NCBI RefSeq assembly: GCF_000429665.1
Contig: NZ_AUCH01000017.1
Coordinates: forward strand, 62,001 to 126,000
Source: Azovibrio restrictus DSM 23866
GTDB taxonomy: Bacteria; Pseudomonadota; Gammaproteobacteria; Burkholderiales; Rhodocyclaceae
Direction of reading: 5' to 3'
DNA: 64,000 bases
Each line of letters begins with the position of its first letter. Position 1 is the first letter of the stretch. Both the position numbers and the translations under genes were made by a program. Under the pieces are notes generated by a model, which saw only the letters and a list, made by a program, of their open reading frames with translations, did not search any database and had not been told where the DNA came from. Below, in pieces: positions 17,620 to 25,948 of this stretch.

Positions 17620-18414
17620 TCAGGGCAGGGGGGCGTGGGGACAGGCGGCGGACAGGGTGAGCACCTCGAAGCCGGTCTCGGTGACCAGGATGGTGTGTTC
17701 CCATTGGGCCGACAGGCTGCGGTCCTTGGTGACGATGGTCCAGCCGTCGGGCAGTTCCCGGATGGCGGCCTTGCCGGCGTTGATCATGGGTTCGATGGTG
17801 AAGATCATGCCCGGCTCCAGCAGGGGGCCGGTGCCGGCCTTGCCGTAATGCAGCACCTGGGGGTCCTCGTGGAACTTGCGGCCGATGCCATGACCACAGA
17901 ACTCCCGCACCACCGAGTAGCCGTTTTTCTCCGCATGCTTCTGGATCACCGCGCCGATGTCCCCCAGGAAGCCGCCGGGCCGCACCGCCTGGATGCCCAG
18001 CCACAGGCATTCGAAGGTCACGTCGCAGAGGCGACGGGCCTGGATCGAGGGTTCGCCGACGCAGAACATGCGGCTGGTATCCCCGTGGAAACCGTCCTTG
18101 ATGACGGTGATGTCCAGGTTCACGATGTCCCCGTTCTTCAGGGGCCGGTCGTTGGGTAGCCCGTGGCAGACCTGGTGGTTGATGGAGGTGCAGATGGAAT
18201 TGGGGTAGGGCTTGTAGCCCGGGGGGGCATAGTTGAGGGGGGCGGGAACACAGCCCTGTTCCTGGACCATGTAGTCATGACAGAGCCGGTCCAGCGCCTC
18301 GGTGGTGACGCCGGCCTTGACCAGGGGAGTGATGTAATCCAGGACTTCGGAGGCCAGCCGGCCCGCGACGCGCATTTTCTCGATTTCTTCGGGCGTCTTG
18401 ATATGAATGGTCAT
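17620..18414 (-). CDS. map: type I methionine aminopeptidase
   Basis: 264 residues. Removes the initiator methionine from nascent proteins. The dinuclear metal site is seen in the segments NLDITVIKDGFHGDTSRMF (two aspartates), GHGIGRKFHEDP (histidine), FTIEPMIN (glutamate) and WEHTILVTE (glutamate). SICTSINHQVCHGLP is the type I hallmark. The start MTIHIKTPEEIEKMR at 18414 matches relatives. The gene is divergent from rpsB with 325 bases between, the classic arrangement, and is followed immediately by glnD. Confidence 0.97.
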   Translation of the reverse strand: MTIHIKTPEEIEKMRVAGRLASEVLDYITPLVKAGVTTEALDRLCHDYMVQEQGCVPAPLNYAPPGYKPYPNSICTSINHQVCHGLPNDRPLKNGDIVNLDITVIKDGFHGDTSRMFCVGEPSIQARRLCDVTFECLWLGIQAVRPGGFLGDIGAVIQKHAEKNGYSVVREFCGHGIGRKFHEDPQVLHYGKAGTGPLLEPGMIFTIEPMINAGKAAIRELPDGWTIVTKDRSLSAQWEHTILVTETGFEVLTLSAACPHAPLP

Positions 18415-18562
18415 GAAGGCTTCTTCTGTTCGGCAAGGGGTGAAGGATAAGGGAAGGCCCGGGATTGGGCAATTTGGCCCGTTCCGAAGTTCCCGGGCGG
18501 GCCGGCCGGGCCCTGGAGCGGCCCCGCCGGCCCGGGGCAATGGCTGCAGATGCATGATCCCT

Positions 18563-18592
18563 TTGTCTTGCGGGGGGCTGGGCTGCTATAAT
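18563..18592 (+). promoter_or_regulatory. probable sigma-70 promoter for rpsB-tsf
   Basis: A perfect TATAAT (18587-18592) with the extended TGC just before it, and a TTGTCT -35-like box (18563-18568) at 18-base spacing. A transcript would start near 18599, giving a leader of about 140 bases before rpsB. The perfect extended -10 compensates for the weaker -35 and fits a highly expressed ribosomal operon. Confidence 0.7.
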
Positions 18593-18599
18593 CGACGGG

Positions 18600-18739
18600 T
18601 TTTCGCCGATGGTGGCTGAAAACCTGGGCAAAGGTGTTTTGCCCGGAAATCCTCACATCCGCCGGTTAAGGGTGTTGCGAACCGGATGTTCGCGACGTTG
18701 GCGGCGGGTGGCGGTACAACCCTTAATGGAGTTTTTGCA
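18600..18739 (+). promoter_or_regulatory. structured rpsB leader, candidate S2 autoregulatory region
   Basis: The 325-base map-rpsB gap carries no gene; besides the promoter it holds this leader. Three pairings are visible: GGGCAAA with TTTGCCC (18626-18632 / 18638-18644); CGAAC with GTTCG around a five-base loop (18678-18682 / 18688-18692); and a long-range TTAAGGG with CCCTTAA (18666-18672 / 18720-18726) closing just before the ribosome site GGAG (18728-18731). Translation of rpsB is autoregulated by S2 through its leader in E. coli; that this leader works the same way is inference. Confidence 0.5.
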
Positions 18740-19489
18740 ATGTCTGTAACCATGCGTCAAATGCTGGAAGCTGGTGTTCACTTCGGTCACCAGACCCGTT
18801 TCTGGAACCCCAAGATGGCTTCCTACATCTTCGGTGCCCGCAACAAGATTCACATCGTCAACCTGGAAAAGACCCTGGCCAAGTACAACGAGGCCATGGA
18901 GTTCGTGAAGAAGCTGTCTTCCAACCGCGGCACCATCCTGTTCGTGTCCACCAAGCGTCAGGCCCGCGAAATCATCGCTGAAGAAGCCCGTCGCGCCGGT
19001 GCTCCCTATGTGGACCAGCGCTGGCTGGGTGGCATGCTGACCAACTTCAAGACCGTGAAGCTCTCCATCAAGCGTCTGAAGGACATGGAAGCCGCCGTGG
19101 AAGCCGGTGAGCTGGAGCGCATGCCCAAGAAGGAAGCCCTGGATTTCTCCCGTGAGCTGGAAAAGCTGCAGAAGTCCATCGGCGGCATCAAGGACATGAA
19201 CGGCCTGCCCGACGCCATCTTCGTGGTGGACGTGGGTTACCACAAGATTGCCGTGACCGAAGCCAGCAAGCTGGGCATTCCCGTCATCGGCGTGGTCGAT
19301 ACCAACCACTCTCCCGCCGGCGTGGATTACGTGATCCCCGGTAACGACGACTCTTCCCGTGCCATCCGCCTGTACGCCCGTGGCGTCGCCGATGCCATCC
19401 TGGAAGGCCGCAGCCAGGTGATCCAGGAGATCGTGGCTGCCGGTGGCGACGAGGAATTCGTCGAGGTCGAAGAAGAGTCCGCCGAGTAA
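18740..19489 (+). CDS. rpsB: 30S ribosomal protein S2
   Basis: 249 residues, full length. The start MSVTMRQMLEAGVHFGHQ at 18740 follows GGAG at proper distance and matches S2 proteins; an in-frame start further upstream would lie in the leader. Hallmarks include FGHQTRFWNPKM, FGARNKIHIVNLEKT, VDQRWLGGMLTNFKT and VVDTNHSPAGVDYVIPGNDDS. The acidic tail ends EVEEESAE. It has more pyrimidine-ending and optimal codons than its neighbours, typical of highly expressed genes. It is followed by an attenuating hairpin and tsf. Confidence 0.99.
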   Translation: MSVTMRQMLEAGVHFGHQTRFWNPKMASYIFGARNKIHIVNLEKTLAKYNEAMEFVKKLSSNRGTILFVSTKRQAREIIAEEARRAGAPYVDQRWLGGMLTNFKTVKLSIKRLKDMEAAVEAGELERMPKKEALDFSRELEKLQKSIGGIKDMNGLPDAIFVVDVGYHKIAVTEASKLGIPVIGVVDTNHSPAGVDYVIPGNDDSSRAIRLYARGVADAILEGRSQVIQEIVAAGGDEEFVEVEEESAE

Positions 19490-19498
19490 TCTGTCTGT

Positions 19499-19543
19499 AA
19501 TGGCGAAGCGGGACGCAAGTCTTTAAGCTTCGCCATTTCTTTA
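19499..19543 (+). terminator. intrinsic terminator / attenuator between rpsB and tsf
   Basis: An 11-base-pair perfect stem, AATGGCGAAGC (19499-19509) with GCTTCGCCATT (19527-19537), separated by a 17-base loop and followed by TCTTTATATT. It lies between two cotranscribed genes and would allow partial termination, setting the S2 to EF-Ts ratio; a hairpin between rpsB and tsf is also known in E. coli. Confidence 0.8.
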
Positions 19544-19570
19544 TATTCGTTCCCTATTCCGGAGTACAAC

Positions 19571-20467
19571 ATGGCGGAAATCACCGCAAGCATGGTCAAG
19601 GAACTGCGCGAGAAGACCGACGCGCCCATGATGGAATGCAAGAAGGCCCTGGCTGAAGCCGGTGGCGACATGGCCAAGGCCGAAGAAATCCTGCGCGTCA
19701 AGCTGGGCAACAAGGCCAGCAAGGCCGCCACCCGCGTCACCGCCGAAGGCGTCGTGGGCATCCACATTTCCGCTGACGCCAAGCTGGGCGCCATCCTGGA
19801 AGTGAACTGCGAAACCGACTTCGTGGCCAAGAACGACGATTTCCTGGGCCTGGTGAAGAACTGCGCCGAGCTGGTGGCCACCAAGGCCCCCGCCGACGTG
19901 GAAGCCCTGTCCGCTCTGCCCCTGGGCGACGGCACCGTGGAATCCACCCGTGCCGCCCTGGTCGGCAAGATCGGTGAAAACATGTCCCTGCGCCGCTTCG
20001 TCCGCGTCGAGGCCAAGGGTCAGCTGGTGTCCTACATCCACGGCGGCGCCAAGATCGGCGTGCTGCTGGACCTGGTGGGTGGCGACGAGCAGCTGGGCAA
20101 GGACCTGGCCATGCACATCGCGGCCAACAAGCCCAAGTCCCTGGATGCATCCGGTGTGGATGCCGCCCTGATCGACGCCGAGCGCCGCATCGCCATCGAG
20201 AAGGCCAAGGAATCCGGCAAGCCCGAGGCCATGCTGGAAAAGATCGCCGAAGGCACCGTGCAGAAGTTCCTCAAGGAAGTCACCCTGCTGGGCCAGGTGT
20301 TCGTCAAGGCCGAAGATGGCAAGGAAACCGTGGAACAGCTGCTGAAGCGCAAGGGTGCCTCCATTGCCGGCTTCACCCTGTACGTGGTGGGCGAGGGCAT
20401 CGAGAAGAAGGTTACCGACTTCGCCGCCGAAGTGGCCGCCCAGGCTGCCGCCGCTGCCCAGAAGTAA
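19571..20467 (+). CDS. tsf: elongation factor Ts
   Basis: 298 residues. Nucleotide exchange factor for EF-Tu. The N-terminal UBA-like module (MAEITASMVKELREKTDAP, MMECKKALAEAGGDMAKAEE) and the core motif CETDFVAKNDDF are diagnostic; two dimerisation subdomains follow and the end is Ala-rich. GGAGT upstream of the ATG is a suitable ribosome site. It follows rpsB after the attenuator and precedes pyrH by 19 bases. Confidence 0.99.
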   Translation: MAEITASMVKELREKTDAPMMECKKALAEAGGDMAKAEEILRVKLGNKASKAATRVTAEGVVGIHISADAKLGAILEVNCETDFVAKNDDFLGLVKNCAELVATKAPADVEALSALPLGDGTVESTRAALVGKIGENMSLRRFVRVEAKGQLVSYIHGGAKIGVLLDLVGGDEQLGKDLAMHIAANKPKSLDASGVDAALIDAERRIAIEKAKESGKPEAMLEKIAEGTVQKFLKEVTLLGQVFVKAEDGKETVEQLLKRKGASIAGFTLYVVGEGIEKKVTDFAAEVAAQAAAAAQK

Positions 20468-20486
20468 TTCCGTCAGGAGCCCAACG

Positions 20487-21203
20487 ATGACCACCCCCAA
20501 GTACAAGCGCATCCTCTTGAAACTTTCCGGCGAGGCCCTGATGGGCGGGGATGCCTATGGCATCAATCCCCAGACCATCGGCGAGATCGTCGGCGAGGTG
20601 AAGGCGGTGGCCGACCTGGGGGTGGAAATCGGTGTGGTGATCGGCGGCGGCAACATCTTCCGGGGCATGGCGGGTACCGCCACCGGGATGGATCGCGCCA
20701 CCGCCGACTACATGGGCATGCTGGCCACGGTGATGAATGCCATGGCCCTGTCCGACGCCATGCGCCAGGCCGGCCTGAACGGCCGGGTGCAGTCGGCGCT
20801 GAATATCGAACAGGTGGTGGAGCCCTATATCCGCGGCAAGGCCATCCGTTATCTGGAAGAAGGCAAGATCGTGATCTTCGGTGCTGGTACCGGCAACCCC
20901 TTCTTCACCACCGATACCGCTGCCGCCCTGCGCGGCTCCGAGATCGGGGCCGAGATCGTGCTCAAGGCCACCAAGGTGGACGGCATCTACACGGCGGATC
21001 CCAAGAAGGATCCCACCGCCACCCGCTACGAGCAGATCAGCTTCAATGAAGCCATCGCCAACAATCTGGCGGTGATGGATGCGACAGCCTTCGCCCTGTG
21101 CCGGGACCAGAAGCTGCCCATCAACGTTTTTTCCATTTTCAAGCCGGGTGCCCTGAAACGCGTGGTCTGCGGCGAGAGCGAAGGCACCCTGGTGTATTGC
21201 TAA
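20487..21203 (+). CDS. pyrH: uridylate kinase
   Basis: 238 residues. Phosphorylates UMP to UDP; amino-acid-kinase family hexamer. Motifs: LLKLSGEALMG near the N-terminus, VIGGGNIFRGM, TADYMGMLATVMN, and DTAAALRGSEIGAEIVLKATKVDGIY. The start at 20487 follows AGGAG. It sits in the standard tsf-pyrH-frr order. Confidence 0.99.
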   Translation: MTTPKYKRILLKLSGEALMGGDAYGINPQTIGEIVGEVKAVADLGVEIGVVIGGGNIFRGMAGTATGMDRATADYMGMLATVMNAMALSDAMRQAGLNGRVQSALNIEQVVEPYIRGKAIRYLEEGKIVIFGAGTGNPFFTTDTAAALRGSEIGAEIVLKATKVDGIYTADPKKDPTATRYEQISFNEAIANNLAVMDATAFALCRDQKLPINVFSIFKPGALKRVVCGESEGTLVYC

Positions 21204-21214
21204 CGAGGTCAGTC

Positions 21215-21772
21215 ATGATTGCCGAACTCAAGAAAACCACCGAAGGCAAGATGCAGAAGTCCATCGAGGCCCTGAAGAACGATCTGGCCAAGGTGCGCAC
21301 CGGTCGTGCCCATACCGGCATCCTGGACCATGTGCAGGTGGAGTATTACGGCTCCATGATGCCCATCAACCAGGTGGCCAACGTGACCCTGATCGACGCC
21401 CGTACCATCGGCGTCCAGGTCTGGGAAAAGCCCATGGCCGCCAAGGTGGAGAAGGCCATCCGTGAATCCGACCTGGGCCTCAATCCTTCCGCCCAGGGCG
21501 AAGTGATCCGCGTCCCCATGCCGCCCCTGACCGAGGAGCGCCGCCGGGACCTGGCCAAGGTGGTGAAGGGCGAGGGCGAGAACGCCAAGGTGGCGATCCG
21601 CAACCTGCGCCGGGATGCCAACAGCACCCTCAAGGACGGGGTCAAGAACAAGGACATCTCCGAGGACGACGAGCGTCGCGCCCAGGAAGACATCCAGAAG
21701 CTGACCGACAAGTATGTGGCCGAAGTAGACAAGATGCTCGCTCAAAAAGAGAGCGAACTGATGGCCGTCTGA
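21215..21772 (+). CDS. frr: ribosome recycling factor
   Basis: 185 residues. Splits post-termination ribosomes together with EF-G. The hallmarks KVRTGRAHTGILD, YYGSMMPINQVANV, RVPMPPLTEERRRDLAK and the helical tail ending ELMAV are all present. The ATG at 21215 is 11 bases after pyrH; a GAGG lies upstream. uppS follows after 20 bases. Confidence 0.99.
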   Translation: MIAELKKTTEGKMQKSIEALKNDLAKVRTGRAHTGILDHVQVEYYGSMMPINQVANVTLIDARTIGVQVWEKPMAAKVEKAIRESDLGLNPSAQGEVIRVPMPPLTEERRRDLAKVVKGEGENAKVAIRNLRRDANSTLKDGVKNKDISEDDERRAQEDIQKLTDKYVAEVDKMLAQKESELMAV

Positions 21773-21792
21773 GGCCACAGGGCAAGGACTGA

Positions 21793-22560
21793 GTGGCTTT
21801 CTTCAAGAGCGCAACCCGGGAAGTCCCGGACACCCGTCCGGTTCCCCGGCACGTGGCCATCATCATGGATGGCAATGGCCGCTGGGCCAAGAAGCGTTTC
21901 CTGCCCCGGGTCGCCGGGCACGTCAAGGGCGTGGAATCCGTACGCGAGATCGTGCGGGCCTGCATCGAGCAGGGGGTCGAATACCTGACCCTGTTCGCCT
22001 TCAGTTCCGAGAACTGGCGCCGTCCGGCCGAAGAGGTGAGCCTGCTCATGCAGCTGTTCGTCACGGCTCTGCAGCAGGAAGTGGAAAAGCTCAACCGCAA
22101 CGGCGTGCGCCTGCGGGTGATCGGGGATCTGTCCCGCTTCGACACCCGGCTCCAGGAGCTGATCCGCAATGCCGAGGCCGCCACGGCCGGCAACACCCGC
22201 CTGCATCTGACCATCGCCGCCAACTACGGGGGCCGCTGGGACATCCTCCAGGCCGTGAACCGGCTGGCGGCCGTAGCGCCCGACAAGGCGGGCAGCTGGA
22301 CGGAAGCGGATCTGGAACCCTATCTCTCCACCCATTTCGCGCCGGAGCCGGACCTGTTCATCCGTACCGGCGGTGAAGAGCGGATCAGCAATTTCCTGCT
22401 CTGGCAGCTGGCTTACGCGGAGCTGCATTTCACCGAAACCCTCTGGCCTGAATTCGACGCCGAAGCCCTGGCGGCCGCCATTGCCTCCTACCAGCGCCGG
22501 GAGCGCCGCTTCGGCCGCACCAGTGAGCAACTGACCGCCCAGGAACCGGGAGCCCGGTAA
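21793..22560 (+). CDS. uppS: undecaprenyl (di-trans,poly-cis) diphosphate synthase
   Basis: 255 residues. Makes the C55 lipid carrier diphosphate for peptidoglycan and polysaccharide synthesis by cis-prenyl condensation. The catalytic aspartate is D26 in HVAIIMDGNGRW; other hallmarks are LTLFAFSSENWRRP, ANYGGRWDI and PDLFIRTGGEERISNFLLWQLAYAE. The start is a GTG at 21793, with GCAAGGA upstream; no better ATG exists. The stop overlaps the cdsA ATG by one base (TAATG). Confidence 0.97.
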   Translation: MAFFKSATREVPDTRPVPRHVAIIMDGNGRWAKKRFLPRVAGHVKGVESVREIVRACIEQGVEYLTLFAFSSENWRRPAEEVSLLMQLFVTALQQEVEKLNRNGVRLRVIGDLSRFDTRLQELIRNAEAATAGNTRLHLTIAANYGGRWDILQAVNRLAAVAPDKAGSWTEADLEPYLSTHFAPEPDLFIRTGGEERISNFLLWQLAYAELHFTETLWPEFDAEALAAAIASYQRRERRFGRTSEQLTAQEPGAR

Positions 22561-23369
22561 TGCTGCGCCAGCGGGTTGTCACCGCCATCCTCCTGATGCT
22601 GGTCCTGGTCCCCGCCATGGTCTGGCTGCCCCAGTCCGGCTGGGCCCTGTTTGCCGCCCTGGTGATTGCCCTGGGGGCCTGGGAATGGGCGGCCCTGGCT
22701 GGCTATGCCGGCCGGGGTCGGCAGGCTTACGGTCTGGCCGTGTTCCTGCTCCTGGTCCCGCCCACCCTGATCCACCCCGAGCTGCTGCAGTGGTCGGCCC
22801 CCGGCTGGCGCGCCTTCCTGCTCGGCATCTACGGCCTGAGCGCCCTGTTCTGGCTGATCCTGGTGCCCCTGTGGCTGAGGCGGCGCTGGGCAGTCCGGGG
22901 CTGGAGCGGCCTGCTGCTCGGCCTCCTGGTGCTGCTGCCGGCCTGGCTGGCCATCGTCCAGTTCCGGGCCCTGGGGGTCTTGACGCTGCTGGCCGTGCTC
23001 TCCATCGCCTGGGTGGCGGACATCGCCGCCTATTTCACCGGCCGGGCCTTCGGCAAACACAAGCTGGCGCCCGCCGTGAGCCCCGGCAAGACCTGGGAAG
23101 GGGTGGGCGGTGCCGTGCTCGGCGTGCTGCTGTTCGGCTTCGTCGTCGGCCCCTGGCCCGGCGTTTCCCCCTGGGCCTGGGCCCTGGTCCTGGCCCTGCT
23201 CACCGGGGTGAGCGTGGTGGGCGACCTGTTCGAATCCCTGTTGAAGCGCCTCGCCGGCATCAAGGACAGCAGCCAGCTGCTGCCCGGCCACGGGGGCATC
23301 CTCGACCGGGTGGACAGCCTCACTGCCATCCTCCCGGTTTCCGCCTGTTTCCTGTTGCTCCTGGCCTGA
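22560..23369 (+). CDS. cdsA: phosphatidate cytidylyltransferase
   Basis: 269 residues, strongly hydrophobic with about seven to eight membrane segments. Makes CDP-diacylglycerol from CTP and phosphatidic acid for all phospholipids. The C-terminal signature runs from SLLKRLAGIKDSSQLLPGHG into ILDRVDS, and the preceding SPGKTWEGVGGAV is also characteristic. It begins in overlap with uppS and ends five bases before dxr. Confidence 0.96.
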   Translation: MLRQRVVTAILLMLVLVPAMVWLPQSGWALFAALVIALGAWEWAALAGYAGRGRQAYGLAVFLLLVPPTLIHPELLQWSAPGWRAFLLGIYGLSALFWLILVPLWLRRRWAVRGWSGLLLGLLVLLPAWLAIVQFRALGVLTLLAVLSIAWVADIAAYFTGRAFGKHKLAPAVSPGKTWEGVGGAVLGVLLFGFVVGPWPGVSPWAWALVLALLTGVSVVGDLFESLLKRLAGIKDSSQLLPGHGGILDRVDSLTAILPVSACFLLLLA

Positions 23370-23374
23370 TTCCC

Positions 23375-24553
23375 ATGCGTCAAATCACCTTGCTCGGTTC
23401 CACCGGGTCCATCGGGGAAAACACCCTGGATCTGGTGCGTCGCCACCCGGACCGCTACCGGGTCCTGGCCCTCTGCGCCCATCGCCAGTGGGAGAAACTG
23501 CGCGACCAGTGCCAGGAATTCCGCCCCGCCTACGCGGTGCTTGGGGATGCGGGGAGCGCCGCGCAACTGGCCGCTGCGCTCAAAACGCTGCAGCTGCCCA
23601 CCGAGGTGCTGTACGGTCCCGAGGCCCTGTGCCGGATGGCCGCCTTGCCGGAGGCCGATACGGTGATGGCCGCCATCGTTGGTGCCGCAGGACTGGCGCC
23701 CACCCTGGCTGCGGTGGAGGCCGGCAAGCGGGTGCTGCTGGCCAACAAGGAAGCCCTGGTCACTGCCGGAGCCCTGTTCATGAACGCGGTGGCCCGGAAC
23801 GGCGCCACCCTGCTGCCGGTGGATAGCGAACACAACGCCATCTTCCAGTCCCTGCCGGCCGGGTTCCGCCCGGGGCTGGAAAACACCGGGGTGCGGCGCA
23901 TCCTGCTGACCGCTTCCGGCGGCCCCTTCCGCAACCTGCCGGCGGCGGACCTGGAACATGTCACCCCGGCCCAGGCCTGCGCCCATCCCAACTGGGTCAT
24001 GGGACGCAAGATTTCCGTGGATTCCGCCTCCATGATGAACAAGGGCCTGGAGCTGATCGAGGCCCGCTGGCTGTTCGGCCTGCCGGGCGAGCGCATCCAG
24101 GTGGTGGTCCATCCCCAGAGCGTGATCCATTCCCTGGTGGAATACGCCGACGGTTCCCTGCTGGCCCAGCTCGGCAACCCGGACATGCGCACCCCCATTG
24201 CCCACGCTCTGGCCTATCCGGAGCGGATCGAGGCCGGGGTGGCACCCCTGGACCTGTTCCAGGTGGCCCGGCTGGACTTCCAGCCGCCCGATTTCCAGCG
24301 CTTCCCCTGCCTGAAGCTGGCCTACGAGGCCCTGGCGGCCGGAGGCACGGCACCGGCCCTGCTGAACGCGGCCAACGAGATTGCGGTCGAAGCCTTCCTG
24401 GAAGGGCGGCTTGCCTTCACCGGCATCGCCCGCCTGGTGGCGGCGGTGCTGGAAGCCCTGCCGGCCTCGGCGGCCGATACCCTGGAGCAGGTGGAGGCGG
24501 CCGATGCCCTGGCCCGGAGCCGCGCCGGGGAACTGCTGCGCGGCATGAACTGA
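23375..24553 (+). CDS. dxr: 1-deoxy-D-xylulose-5-phosphate reductoisomerase
   Basis: 392 residues. Second step of the MEP isoprenoid pathway, supplying precursors to UppS. NADPH-binding GSTGSIG (8-14), the metal/substrate motif PVDSEHNAIFQ, GRKISVDSASMMNKGLE and the C-terminal ALLNAANEIAVEAFL identify it. The start is the ATG at 23375. The frame is open far upstream inside cdsA but only as a shadow. rseP follows after eight bases. Confidence 0.98.
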   Translation: MRQITLLGSTGSIGENTLDLVRRHPDRYRVLALCAHRQWEKLRDQCQEFRPAYAVLGDAGSAAQLAAALKTLQLPTEVLYGPEALCRMAALPEADTVMAAIVGAAGLAPTLAAVEAGKRVLLANKEALVTAGALFMNAVARNGATLLPVDSEHNAIFQSLPAGFRPGLENTGVRRILLTASGGPFRNLPAADLEHVTPAQACAHPNWVMGRKISVDSASMMNKGLELIEARWLFGLPGERIQVVVHPQSVIHSLVEYADGSLLAQLGNPDMRTPIAHALAYPERIEAGVAPLDLFQVARLDFQPPDFQRFPCLKLAYEALAAGGTAPALLNAANEIAVEAFLEGRLAFTGIARLVAAVLEALPASAADTLEQVEAADALARSRAGELLRGMN

Positions 24554-24561
24554 GGCAGGTC

Positions 24562-25944
24562 ATGAGCGACATTCCTTTTTACCTGGGCGCCTTCATCCTC
24601 GTGCTCGGGGTGCTGATCGTGGTGCACGAGTTCGGCCATTTCGCCGTGGCGCGACTCTGCGGCGTCAGGGTGCTGCGCTTTTCCGTGGGGTTTGGCCCGG
24701 TCATCTGGAGCCGCCGCTTCGGGGCGGACCAGACCGAATGGTCCCTGAGCGCCTTTCCCCTGGGCGGCTATGTCCGCATGCTCGACGAGCGGGAGGCCCC
24801 GGTGCCCGCAGCCGAACTGTCCCGAGCCTTCAACCGTCAGGGCGTGGGGCGGCGCAGCGCCATCGTCGCGGCGGGCCCCCTGGCCAATTTTCTCCTGGCC
24901 ATCCTGATCTACTGGCTGATGTTCTGGCAGGGCAGCGAGGAGCTGCGCCCGGTGCTAGGCCCCCCGGTGGCGGAAACGCCGGCGGCCCGGGCGGGCATCG
25001 CCAACGGGGAGCGGGTGCTGCAGGTCAACGGCATCCCGGTGGAAACCTGGCAGGATTTCCGCTGGCTGCTCCTGCAGCAGGCAGCCAAGGCGCCCCAGGT
25101 GGAGCTGGAACTCCTGAACGAGCAGCAGGAACGCCATTACCGCAGCCTGGACGTGGCCGAGCTGGCCGAACAGGGCTGGCAGGGGGACGCCTTCGCCCAT
25201 CTGGGGCTACGTTTCTACCAGCCCCGTATTCCGGCTCTGGTGGGGCAGGTGCAGCCGGGTACCCCGGGCGCCCGGGCGGGGCTGCGTGAGGGGGACCTGT
25301 TCCTGGAGATCGGCGGCCAGAAGATCGAGCACTGGGCCCAGGTGCTGGAAACCGTGCGTCAGGCTCCGGGGCGGGACATGTCCTTCCTGCTGCGCCGCGG
25401 CGACCAGGAGTTCCGGGTGCAGATCACGCCGGAAGCCGTCGAGGAGCGGGGGGTCACCTTCGGACGCATCGGAGTGGGCGTGGCCGAGGCTCCAGGGGTG
25501 GCCATGCCGGAGCTGCGCGGCTTCGTCAGCTACGGCTTCCTGGAGTCCGGTATCAAGGCGGTGCGGGAAACCTGGGACAAATCGGTATTCAGCCTGGTGA
25601 TGTTCGGCAAGATGATCACCGGGGAAGCCTCCTGGCGCAATCTCTCCGGGCCGGTCACCATTGCCGACTATGCCGGCCAGTCGGCCCGCCTGGGCCTGGA
25701 CTACTATCTCAAGTTCATGGCTCTGGTGAGCATCAGCCTGGGCATCCTGAACCTGCTCCCCATCCCCGTATTGGACGGGGGGCATTTGATGTATCATATT
25801 CTCGAAGTCATCAAGGGCGGCCCACTCTCGGAAAGGGCCATGGCATGGGGGCAGCAGATTGGGCTCTCCCTGCTTTTCACCCTGATGGCTTTCGCCTTTT
25901 TCAACGATTTGAGTCGCCTGCTGGGTCCCCTGTTTAACGGCTGA
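24562..25944 (+). CDS. rseP: site-2 membrane zinc protease RseP
   Basis: 460 residues. An intramembrane metalloprotease that, after DegS-like cleavage, cuts anti-sigma-E to start the envelope stress response; it also clears signal peptides. The zinc motif HEFGH is at 22-26 in the first membrane segment. Two PDZ domains lie between about 115 and 300. The second metal motif NLLPIPVLDGGHL lies in a later membrane segment. It stands next to bamA, whose misassembled clients trigger this response. Confidence 0.97.
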   Translation: MSDIPFYLGAFILVLGVLIVVHEFGHFAVARLCGVRVLRFSVGFGPVIWSRRFGADQTEWSLSAFPLGGYVRMLDEREAPVPAAELSRAFNRQGVGRRSAIVAAGPLANFLLAILIYWLMFWQGSEELRPVLGPPVAETPAARAGIANGERVLQVNGIPVETWQDFRWLLLQQAAKAPQVELELLNEQQERHYRSLDVAELAEQGWQGDAFAHLGLRFYQPRIPALVGQVQPGTPGARAGLREGDLFLEIGGQKIEHWAQVLETVRQAPGRDMSFLLRRGDQEFRVQITPEAVEERGVTFGRIGVGVAEAPGVAMPELRGFVSYGFLESGIKAVRETWDKSVFSLVMFGKMITGEASWRNLSGPVTIADYAGQSARLGLDYYLKFMALVSISLGILNLLPIPVLDGGHLMYHILEVIKGGPLSERAMAWGQQIGLSLLFTLMAFAFFNDLSRLLGPLFNG

Positions 25945-25948
25945 GTGA

